Assembly: GCA_008711295.1 (NCBI GenBank)
Contig: VUYV01000178.1
Coordinates: forward strand, 917,836 to 981,835
Origin: Anarhynchus alexandrinus
Taxonomy: Eukaryota > Chordata > Aves > Charadriiformes > Charadriidae
DNA length: 64,000 bases
Direction of reading: 5' to 3'
In this document: positions 10,095-22,000 of the stretch, in pieces
How the letters are laid out: each line of letters begins with the position of its first letter
Position numbering within the stretch: the first letter of the stretch is position 1
Notes under the pieces: generated by a model
Seen by the model: only the letters and a program-made list of their open reading frames with translations
The model's database searches: none
Told to the model about the DNA's origin: nothing
Program-made: the position numbers and the translations under genes

Positions 10095-13000
10095 GTGGGT
10101 GCGGGCGCGGCGCTGCCCCATCGGCCGCCCCCGCGGAGGGGGGAGTGGGGGTGTCCCCCGTCCCGGGCTCGGGGGTTCCGCCCGCGGGTTTCCAGGAGCG
10201 CGGCCCTCCGCGCCCCCGCCCGGGACAGTGCGGCGCTCCCGCCGAGCGCACGGGGGGGCGGTGTTGGCTCCGCTGGAGTGGGGAGCACAGAACCCCTGGG
10301 GGCTTTGGGTGGGAAAGGACCTTGAGACCACCCAGTGCCACCCCCTGCCCTGGGCAGGGCCACCTCCCACCAGCCCAGGTTGCTCCAAGCCCCGTCCAAC
10401 CTGGCCTTGAACACCTCCAGGGATGGGGCAGCCACAGCTTCTCTGGGCACCCTGCGCCAGGGGCTCACCGCCCGCACAGCCAAGAAGTTCTCCCTGATAT
10501 CTCACCTAAATCTCCCCTCGTCCAGTGTCAAACCGTCCCCCCTCACCCCATTGCTCCCCGCCCTGATGAAGAGTCCCTCCCCGGCTCTCCTGGAGCCCCA
10601 TTAGGGACTGGAAGGCCACAGTAATTCAGTGGCGTTTCCATGAGTGTTTCGATGGGGTTCATGGGCCTGAACTGGGTTGTTCCTTTCCAGCAGTGCCCGT
10701 GGCTGGAACGGGTACCGCAACAGCCTCAGCCGCTGCTGTGCAACTGGTACACAGGGAGGAGTGGGGAAGCCATAAAATACACAATTAAAGCTTCCAATAT
10801 AACTAAACGTGGCTACACGTACACAAAGGGGAAGCAGCTTGGTCGGGGGGTCCCGCAGAGCTGAGCCTGGAACAAAGCTGATAAATACCACGTGCAGGTG
10901 CCGGGTGAGAGCCCCGTTGGCTCTTTGCACATCGCGGAGGTTTCCCCGGGTCAACGGCGGCTGTAACAGCGCAGCCCCGAGGCGCTACTGAACGCTGAGC
11001 CCCCAGCGCTCGGCAAACATAACCACGGCTATTCAATTTTGTTTCTTTGGAAAAACGTCATGGGGTAAAGGCCTGACCTTCGCCTTCGCCTAAGCAGGAA
11101 GAGCTCACGCTTTTTAGATTGGATGGAGTGAGTCATAACCACCAGGGGTTCCAGGGAAAGCAGTGAGAACCCGGGAAGGTGTAAAGTTACCTGCGACTGA
11201 TGGCAGCAGTGTAATTTGAACACTGCCATACTCCTGTGGGGTGAAAGATTTCAAGTAAAAAGCAGTGTGTGACGCTGGCGTAGGAAGCTTGTGCTTATAA
11301 AAGGGCAAATCCTGCTAATTAGGGTGCAGTCACCATTCTCAACAATATATTTTACTCATGTGGATTAGAGACTCTGGTCCCGTGTTCATCTTCTGGTAAA
11401 TGAGCGGTGTTTGGGACACAGCGTCACCTGACAGAGTCTCTGACAACCCGAAACACTGCCCAGACTGAACCTTTTTCCAGTAGTGGGTTTATGTCCTGTC
11501 AAAACCAGACCACTTCTAAAGGAGCACCAGGCAGCGACAGAGCTGAGTATTTTAAAAACTGGAGATAGTTGGTTTGAGAAAAGCCATAGAGATGATACCG
11601 CGGACTGTCAGACACAGTGGTTGCGTGTTTCTGGGACTGGCACCACCCGAGCAGCAAAATTAGCACCCGGGCTTTCACGCTGATTCGTTTGGAATGAGAT
11701 GGATGATACTTGTGGAGTTTCTGGGGTTAGGTACAATTTAATGTAATGCTGTCAAAGCTCAATCAATGTGTTTCTGTGAAGCCAAAGTCCTCCAAGACAA
11801 CGTATCAATGGTTTCCAGTTAACCACACTTCTCATAATCCCTTTTTTCCCCACAAGGTTACTGCTGCCAACAGTTTTTCTCATGAAATTGAAAATTTCAG
11901 TTTTAGACAAGCCATCCAAAAGAAGAATATTCAGGTCTGTAGTCAGTATTATATAACAGCAACAGATACCCAACTGTTAATATGAAACTATGACACTAAA
12001 TACACTTCTTTATGCAACAGTGGATAGATTCTTATCAATCAGACAGTCTACGACCTCTGCAGCGCACAAAGAGGACCTGGGTTATCACCACCATTGACGT
12101 TCAAGAGGAGGACAAAGGACCATTCCCAAAATATGCTGGACAGGTACAACCAACCCCTTAGTAAGAGTTCTTCTTGAACCTCAGTAAGGTGTTCATCGCT
12201 ACAGACCGTACGTTAAAACGCCACAGGCAGGAGGGGGCAAGAACTGTGCACCACACAGCACCTTTTTTTAACAAAAAAATTATTTGTTCGGAGTTGTCTT
12301 ATTTACCCGGAGTTGGGTGGAACTGTGTGGTGGGGGGTATGATGCTGCTCCCCAGGGGAAGCTGCAGGCAGCCTCGGGGGAGGATGACTCTGGAGCGGGA
12401 GAGGTAAGAGCGTCGCTGCGCCGGGCTGCGTACGCGCACGCTGTGCAGAGCCGCGGAGCTGCAGCCCACGACGCTGCTGAGTCAGCAGAGCCTGCGGGGA
12501 AGGGGGGCAGGGTGAGAACTGGTCTGAAGTCTTTTTATTTCTGTCCCGTCTTCCCTACTCACACTGCTTTGTGCTGCTTCTTTTTTTCAAAAGCTGTTCA
12601 ATAACAAATCATTTAACACATCCGTAAAATATTTAATCAGCGGACCCGGGGTAGATGAATCTCCAGAGATCGGATTGTTTTCTATAGAAGACGACGCAAA
12701 TGGACACGTGTATGTGCACCGTACCATCGACAGAGAAAAGACCTCAGTTTTTCAGGTAACACACTTTAAAAAAGACTTAAAACTGTTTGCAAATATTAAT
12801 TGCTTTCTCATGGCTGAATGCTTCACAAGAATGAGACACGTATTTTTATGACCTCCTTTTCTTATTTTGAACCTCTAAATAAACGCTAAGGTGATTGTCT
12901 CAGCAGAGACCAATAGGTAACTTCCACATCGCTCGCAATTATAAACCTTTGTCGCGTGTTTGGACTTCCACAAATATCCGTACACTTCTTTTCTATCTTT

Positions 13001-16000
13001 TTTTCTTTTTTTTTTGTATTACCCATGATCACAATCTGAAAAATGAAGCGCTTATCCTGAAAGTCGAAGTGTGTTTCAGCTGCAGTGGCCAGAACTGAGC
13101 TGTAAACCCAAAAACTCCTGATCAAGAGAACGGAAGCAAATAGTTACACATTACCAAAAAATAGATAGTACTGGAGGAGCTGCAAAGCTGCATTACTGTA
13201 ACTTGATAGAAGAGGAAGCGTATGTTTCTCCTTAAGAAGCAGAAAAGTGTTCCTAAGCAGTGAGCGTGAGGAAAGAAATGTGGTAACAAGTGCGTGAATG
13301 AAATATGTGAGTGTGGGTTTGTTTCCCTCTTGCAAAAAATCTGCAGTTGTGGTCTCCTTATGTTTATTCTGTGATGATTTCTATTTGTGTCTCTCTGGAT
13401 CAACTGTACCCAACCGGTAGTTGCCATTCCACGCGGCTTTCTGTGCAGGGTCTTCGCTTCCGCAGTGAACAGCTAAATTTTGGAGAGCTTTCTCTTCCCC
13501 CTCCCTGGACACAGGGCTGTGCAGGGCGGAGGCTCTGGGTTTGGCTTCACAGCAGAAGTAAGTGCAGCAAAAGAGAATGCAGTATTCAGAATTGAATCCC
13601 CTGCACATCCATGGATCTGGAGCCAAAACATCGTAGGAAATGGAATACTCAAATAAATGCTTCAGAATTGGGAAGCACATGTGAAAGCATTCTTTTGTCT
13701 GGCCCCAAGGATATTTATGTATTTTATTTTAGGCAGTCATTTAGAATAACCCAGATCCAGCTTCAGCTACTGATTGATTTTTTTTTAAAATAATCGTTTA
13801 ATGCACAGGATGACGATTATGAATCTCATAACTTTGAAGGTGAAATAATGACTTAGTGATGCAACCCAAAGCCAAACACAGCCAAATAGGACCGAAGCAG
13901 CGTCAAAATTGAAAGTTCTTTGTTTCATTCTGATATCTAAATGATGCCATTCATTCTGTTCTGATATTTGTGTTGCTGCTCATCTAGATACGTTTCGATA
14001 TTGTGTACAGAAAAACTGGTGAACCATTGGACCGTCCTTTATTTTTCAAGATAAAGGTTAAAGATATTAATGACAACGCACCCGAGTTTCCCAAGGAGGA
14101 GTATAGTGTTACAATAAGAGAGAACCACAGTAAAGGTAAGTGCCACCCAAACAAGGGATACTACTGGTTTGTGTAGGACTGCTCTCTTTTTAATCTTTGT
14201 CTTTCTTCTTCTTTTCTTACTAAATCTGTTCTGCCCAGGTTTTCCTTAAACACTCATGGCTTTAGGGACTATATCCTGGGAAGGACTCTCTCCCGCCTCT
14301 TGGCTTCTTGTCTGCTTGACCTCGCTGTACGCGAGCATGCTGCTGGAGACATGCTGGAAAAGCTCCTAAGATCTTTCTTCTTAACTACAAGCCTGGACTT
14401 TAGCAGAGTGACCTGAACTGGGGGTGCGGAGCCTGCGCAGGCGCCCTGCTGCACAGGAGCTGGTCAGACACGCTGTCTTACCCGGACAAAGACCCGATGT
14501 GGATGTGTTGGCACGTGGCCGTGGTGCCAGCTCCTCGGGAGCTGGTGGGGCGCTGGCATAACTGACTAGTGAATGTTTCTGATAAAGTAAATTCAGGAGT
14601 TTGATAACTCTTTCTCTTGGCTATCGGTACTTTGGGCAGATTTGCTGCCCAAGTGAGGTGGAGACCAGAGGCTTTGCAGGGGTAACCACAGCCACGGGAG
14701 AAGGTATCGCTGTTCTTAGGACTTGCGTGTCCTGGACCCTGCAGACAGACCTGAGAAACTCCATGCCAATCCTAAACGCTTCTATTCATGTCTCAATTCT
14801 TCGTCCTAGATGAGCCAGTTTTCCAAGTTACTGCCTTGGATGAAGATGAAGATGGCACTGCGAATTCTCGGGTGTCCTATTCTCTAAATATGCAAATGCC
14901 CCCTCTAGATGGATTCATGTTTAATATTGATCCTACCACAGGATCAATACTTCTGTCGGGATGCCTGGATTATAAGGTGACGTACATATGGCAGCTTCTT
15001 GTCATTTAATGCATGGTACATGCTCGCTACACGCTAACCAGGTTAAGGGGAGGGAGAGTCTCACAGCCGGCCTCGTGGCTCTCATGGGCAAGATGTGGGA
15101 ACCGCTTCGGAACTGAGCTCCAAAGTTCCTTTCTTCTGTTTTGCAGACTGCCAGCTCTTTCAAACTTCTGATTAAAGCCAGTGACCACGGGACTCCCCAG
15201 CTGTCATCTACTGCCACGGTGAATGTGGCCGTTGAAGATGCAAACAACCACCTCCCTGTATTTACTAGTGATAACGTAAGGAAGAGCATTATTACTTTAC
15301 TGACCCTTCCTAAATACAGTTCAGTCCTTCAAACTGCTGAATACACTCAGCGGTGGACGTAGGAACCCTCAGACGCTCGCAGAATGAGGCCAGAACACTT
15401 GCGGATGAGCTTTATGCATTAGAAGAAACACCTGTTAGAAGCGTGGACAGGAGAAGAACGCCGGGCTGTAGAGTGACAGACCGTGTTGGCTTTCTGTCTT
15501 CAGCACCAGAGGGCCTTTGTCTCCCGCAGCGCCGCGCGTGTGGCCAGACCAGGCTGTCCTCACACTGGGCAGCGGAGGTGCTCCTCACGGTCTGCTCCGG
15601 AAAGCTCCTGGGTTTGATCCAGGAGGACCTCAACGGCCCCAAGCCCGCCTGCCGGCCGGGCGCGCCTGCCTGGGTGGTGGCTGCAGTGGTGGCTGCGGTG
15701 GTGGCTGCGGTGGCGGCTGCGGTGGTGGCTGCGGTGGCGGTGGCTCCGCGGGCAGTTGTGGCTGGCGAAGGGAGCGACTGAGCCGGCGGGCAGCGGGAGG
15801 GCTCGGGGGAGGTAGGAGCTGTGAGCAGGTAGAGAGCTGCGTTTCAGTTCAGAGAAGAGCTATCCGTTTTCTGGCTCTGGTCCCGCGAATAGCTCTGGTG
15901 CCGTAACGACTGTTTGTGTGATTTGCGTGTTGACACACTGCTGTGGTTGAATGCAGCTGAGCACCCCCCGGCCGCTCGCTCGCGCCCCTGCGGCGGGGCG

Positions 16001-19000
16001 GGGGAGACGATCGGAAAGGTAAAAGTGCAAAAAACTTGTGGGCTGAGATGAAGACAGTTTAACAGGTAAAGCAAAGCCGCGTGTGCAAGCGAAGCAAGAT
16101 AAGGAATTCATTCCGCGCTTCCCACGGGCGGGCGAGTGCAGCCCTCCCCAGGAAGGCAGGGCCCATCATGCAGCACCGTTACTTGGCGAGACGAGTGCCC
16201 TTCCTCCTCCTCCCCTGCAGCTTTCATTGCGGAACGCAACGCCGCGCAGTGTGGGACGTGCCTCTGGTCAGCCGGGCTCAGCTCTCCCGGCGGTGCCCCT
16301 CCGGCCCCCGTGCCCCCCCAGCCTGCTCCCCTGCCCGGGGTGAGGGGCGGAAAAGGCCCCGACATCCCTCTGCCATCAACACTGCTTCATCACTAATCCA
16401 AAGCGCAGCACCATACAAGCTACCGTGCAGAAAACTAACTACCCCAGCCCAAACCAGCGCAGCCGTGCAGAGCGCGGAGCCATGCCAAGCACTGGTGTGT
16501 GTACGTGTTTGAAGTTGTGAGCAGTAAGAATAGAGACTGGGTCGCAACAGCGAGTACAAAGTCAGCTACGAAAGCAAACACACCAGTGTGTTATCTGGTA
16601 GCTCTCCTGCCTGCAGAAGGGTGTTTGGGAGACCGAGGGAATAAGGTTAGGTAATCTGCCAAAATAGGTTTATACAGGAAATCTGTGCCTCATCCCGATT
16701 AACTCCCGTGTGGTGAAACTCCCAGCCTTCCGCAGGAGGGGTTGGTTCCCTCTGTCTGAGTACGTGTAGTATTCTTCACAGCATTTGTAAAGTTGTGGTG
16801 CGAGGACAGTATTGTTTACGGATTAGAAGGCAAGAGTCTGAATTTTCAGATCTCAACCAGCGACCAACTTCTGTAATTTGTGTTGATTTTCTTCATAGTT
16901 TATTACCATCTCATCTTCTAAGGCATGTTTCTGCCTCAGGTGATTTAATTGGCATTTCTTAGCCTGTCTTTGGCGTGCTAATTAGGCGAGCTGGTGGCAA
17001 AAACTTAAACCATTGTGAAGAAATGTCCTAAAATCTCACACATTCTTGCGTTCTGCAAGGTCGGGTATGTCACATCTGCAGACTGGTTCTGGCCTAAGCC
17101 TGTACGCCCCAATCTCTTCTACGTGGCAGAAGACCGTCCTGGGTGAAAAGCCCCAGTGGCATTTGTGGGCCTGTTGCTATCGTCAATATTAGGAGAGATG
17201 AGCAGTGTCCTGGTTTTAGATGGAGATCAGGTTTAGTGATAAGTTCTTTATGAAGTCAGTGGGAATGTGCTGGAGGAAAGTTACTTCTGTCACTCCCATA
17301 GGGGTTCTCTGTCACTGAGTGGGGACACGTGAGCCACCGCAGACAACAACAGTGTGCGCAGAAAGTAGCTCCACACGGTCTGGTGGTGGAACCCTGGCTC
17401 AGAACTGGCTAACAAGCTTCTTCCTCTTGAGGAATAGAAATAGTCCTTATTGCTTTCCTTTCCCCTCCCAGTACCAGCTGGAGGTTTCGGCAGGTCAGGA
17501 ACACCCAGCTGCATTACGGCTCCAAGTGCAAGACGAAGACTCTCCCAACACTCCAGCTTGGAGAGCAAAGTACGGAATAACGACAGGCAATGAGAAGGAA
17601 CAGTTCACCATTGAGACAGATCCAGACACGAATGAAGGCATTTTGAGTATTATCCAGGTAAGGAGCAGTAACAGATGGCCTACAGCGTGGCAGCCTGTAG
17701 CGTGGCCAGTCTGATTGCAAGACCAATGGCTTAGCGGCTTAGCTGAGTTTGGTGAGCTCAGCTCACCTCTGAGCTGCAGGTATGTAGAGATGACGGCCAA
17801 ACCAAAGGTCATAGCTGCTAATCAGGCTTTTGTCTGGGGTTTTCAGCCTCTCAACTATGAAGATGGCTCTGAGATGAGACTTGTCATTTCTGTAGCAAAT
17901 GAAGAACCTTTCTTCTTGTGTAAAAACGGCATTGTGATCTCAAGCCGAGAATCCACCAATACAACTGTCAACATCAAGGTCTTACAGTCACAACGTGCCC
18001 TTAGGTTTCAGCCTCCTATTCTTATTGTCCAAAAAGAAGATTCAATGAAGCCTGGGAGAGTATTTAGAAGGTATCTGGCCACATATCCAGATGATGTGCC
18101 TAATGAGATAAAGTAAGTGGAGATGCTTCTAACTCTCAGAATAAGAAATAGCTTAGGAATATAAAGAGGTTTTCAAGTTTTATTTGGTATATGTATGTAT
18201 GTGAATATCCACACACATCTATCGTCACAGCTGCATGAACATACACATTAGAGGTGCAGATTTAGTGTTGCTGATGCTGCAGATGCTGGTAGCTGGTTCT
18301 GTAAGATGGAATTTAAAGGTGCAGTCAGTCCTTGGTTACTCAGTGTTTCTGTTGTCTTCAGAATAGTTTTGCCTAAAACCAGGTTGCATTATTTATATAT
18401 TTTACTTTTGATGACAAAGTTTTGATGCCATAGAAAAGACTAAGGTATGCTTGGCTGTAAGAATGGTAGTCTGATGTGGAATTAGATACTTTCTTAGCCC
18501 CTAGGAACAGTTTTGATGGGTCTGTGCAAGGTACAGGGACTTGTACGGGGAACTGTTTGTTGGCTGTGTTGGAACACACAGCTTGTCATGGAGTTCACAA
18601 AAGTAAACATCACTAACACGTGAAAATACCTACAGAGCTCAAAAGGACAAAGAAAGATGCAGTAGAAATTTTATATTCTTCAAAATTCATTTAAGAAAAT
18701 ACGTCACTTGTAACTTTTTCCTTTCTTTTTAAGATATGAACTAGCCCATGACCCAGCCGGTTGGCTGAGTGTGGATGAGAATTCTGGAGTTCTCACTGTG
18801 GCAAAAGAATTTGATCAAGAATCTCCTTATGTGAACAACAGCGTGTACACCATCATCGTTCAGGCTACTGATCATGGTAAGTAGCCAGTGATGAAATATT
18901 CAAGCAGTATTTGGACTGTTTGAGATGAGGTGCGTGTTAGATATAGAAGACTGAGGATCTCAGTGGAGAATGGTAATGCAGAACAAACAGCCTGACGTTT

Positions 19001-22000
19001 AACACGTGTTACGTGTGACTAGTGGGATAAACCAGACAGAGGTCCTGCCAATGGACTGGCTTTTGTCCATACCCGGTTACGAGTGTTTTTCTGTTTCTTT
19101 TACTCCTGTGTAGGTATTCCACCACAGACTGGTACTGGCACCATCCTGCTTTACTTGTCGGACATTAGTGATCGTATGCCAACATTAGTGGCTCCTTCTT
19201 TAGATGTGTGTGACAAAAAAGAAGGGACACCTCTCATGATAAAAGCTGAGTCCGCTACAGCCCATTCACATTCTGGGCCATTTACATTTGAGCTGGCTGA
19301 GGACTCTGAAGATGTGAAGCATAACTGGAAATTAGGAAGGAACTTCGGTAAGTTCTTCCTTTCATATCCTTCATGAGAAGTTCATTGTCGCTTGCGTGCC
19401 CTCTGGCTATTTCACTGTCTGTGACCTTTATGGTTTGTTACCGATTAGTCTCAATGAGACTGAAAAGGACATGGAAGAGCAGCTTGCAAAATATAAAGTT
19501 ACTGCAATTTGAAAAAAAGTTACACTGTTCTTCATCTCTGCTGAGAAGAGGACCAGAAGCCACGTGCTCAAATTGCAGAAAGGGGAATAAGACAGCTGAG
19601 GAACCACTCCTGCATTTGATGAACTTCCGAATGAATTCTAGAGGTTATCAGTGCAGCGGTGTCAGAATGCAGCAAGACGGGGACAGGTCTGTTTGCCCAG
19701 AAGGCTCCGCGAGGCAACACAGTGGGACGTCATTTTGCCCTATTTACTATGGTGCATTAGGGCCGGAAAAAGTATTTGAAATTGGGGTGCAAATGAGTTT
19801 CCCTGTGATTATCAACAGAAGGACTGTAGAATGTCAGACTTCTTTCTGAGTCTTGAGATAATTTGCTTGTCTTCTTTTTAGGGGAGTCAGTTGAACTTCT
19901 AATGTCAAGAAGCCTCCCACAAGGTAGCTACTTGGTCCCCATCATCATTCAGGACAGGCGAGGATTTTCTGCGAGGCAGAATCAGCACGTTAGGCTCTGC
20001 TTTTGCCCAGATGGACATACATGTAAAGATTCACCGCTTCCACAAGCAGCAGTTGGACTTGGAGGTGGTGCCATTGCGATAATACTGATGGCTTTCTTAT
20101 TGCTACTGGGTAAGTAACCTCCCAGCTTAGGCGTGCAAGTCATCTGTCATCTGCCCGTTGTATGTCATTGCACCTGTGACTCATGAATACGTGCTAAAAT
20201 CTACCAGCCTTAACAGGAAAGACCGTTTGCCCGAATGCATTGGAGTGTAGCCAAGGTGCAAGCAATTAATACTTGCACTCTTCGTGGTGCTTTCATCCAC
20301 GTGTCCTGGTCCATGACCTGTTCTCCCTTCAAATTTCAGGAAGACCTTAGTTGCCCAACACAAGACATTGCCATTTCCATCTAGTAACCAAAAAGATCTT
20401 TTTTGATAGCCAAGAAAACTTGCAAATGAGTAGGCGCTGTGAGACAACGTGTAATGCAGGGGCAGGGGGTACCCACGGCTGACAACACAGGGCAAAAGGC
20501 GCTGGAAAGATCAGTGAAACAACCTGCGCTCACGGTTGGGATGTGAAAAGGTGAGGACCGTGTACTATAGAGAAGTGAAAAAGGGAAGATAACATAGATG
20601 CATGGAATGCTATTGTATGAACAACAATAAATACAGGTATATAACCTAGGAAAAAAGAAAATACCTAAACTAAAAAAACCAGAAATGCAATGTTAACAGG
20701 TGGAATTTTTCAGCTTGTTACTTGTGAAAATCGTGGTTATATTGTGGCTAGAAGATGACTGGCAAATGTAAACGTGCTGTGAAGCTGAACTCTAGTACAA
20801 CAAAGTAAACATTCTCATTTACATTGAATAGAATGGAATACTTGACTTTTTTGACAACCATATACTGGCTAACTGGAAGTAATGAATTTCCCCCATAGGG
20901 TTACGCTACGCAGTAACTGGTTGTTACAGAGCTGCTTCCTCTGTAACAGCTCCTGTTGGTTACTGCCGAAGGGGTGAATTACTGATTCTTTATCTGAAGC
21001 GAAAAGTAAGAGCTTATCTGAGCCCGGCTGCTCTGTCGCTCTGTGAGCGCGGCAGTGTGCCTGCCCAGTGCGGAGCTCGGCGGAGGTAACCGCTCCTCCC
21101 CGCAGCAGGCTGACCGCTCCCGCCCGGCATCGCGTCTGCCCAGCTACGGTGCTGGGGGCTTCCGCGCGAGCACGACTGGAAGGAGCTGGGGACCTGACCA
21201 GCCCCCCGTATTGACCCACACGGATCTGTTCGCAACGCCCATTTCACCATTCCCTTTCTTGTTCCAACAGTTTCCGGTATTCTACTTTGCCAGTTTTGCG
21301 CGTCGGGATCTAAAAGCAAAGCCGTTGTTGCATCTGGAGAGGGTGAACAGACTTTAATCAACTACAATGAAGAGAGCAGAATGTATTTGTCTCAAGTAAG
21401 TGCAAAAGCCTATATTCGCGTTACCCCACCAGTGCTGTGTGGCTGAATCTGGTACCAGTCATCTCTTCTATTGTTTCCTCTGGTTTTAGAATTGAGCAAA
21501 ATAAAGCTTTTTTTGCCACTAAGCATATCTGGGGAGCGGTGCTCTGCACGGACTGGATAATGCTGCTCTGGTGACAGCCTATTATCACTCCCACCATTTT
21601 TCAGTATCAGCAGGACCTTCCCAGGTGCCTCATCCTACTGGTGAGCCCAGCGGAGAGGAGGCACACGGGCTCTCGTCCCACTGCACATACCAGGGTTTCC
21701 AACGGGGAAATAAATGGAAGTGAAAAGGGGAATAGACTGCAGAAAAGTGTGATCCTTGCCAGCCTAGTTCAGCTTCTTACTAACGCCGTCCCTCTCCCTG
21801 CACGCAGGCCACGCTGCACGTCACAGGTCATGCTGCTCTGCCACCAGTGGCTGTGGAGGCTGGAGGAGAAGTGAGTGCTGAGGTAACTGTTTCCTCGTGT
21901 AAATGCCTTTTTTGTACCACAGAAATTGGTAATCCCAAGAATGAGGTTTGGTATTGATAATATTGGAAGAATGATGCGATATATTTCAATTAAAAAATAA

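Larger units (their letters stand above)
9480..10290. promoter_or_regulatory. CDH26: CpG island, CDH26 promoter and first exon
   Basis: This is the densest CpG stretch in the window. It covers the 5' end of CDH26 and its start codon at 10062. It includes a 15-bp tandem repeat (9714-9780) and a GT/G-run tract (about 9899-9938). Long open frames occur on both strands here simply because stop codons are rare in such GC-rich DNA. Confidence 0.7.

Noticed and set aside
9417..10624. Open frames of 220-320 codons on both strands over the CDH26 promoter
   Set aside because: They overlap in several frames on both strands in very GC-rich DNA and run into a CR1. They are Pro/Arg/Ala-rich with no domain and are explained by few stop codons.
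15353..15906. Gly/Cys- or Ala/Val-rich frames inside CDH26 intron 7
   Set aside because: Generated by the 12-bp repeat; including them would break the phase agreement between exons 7 and 8.
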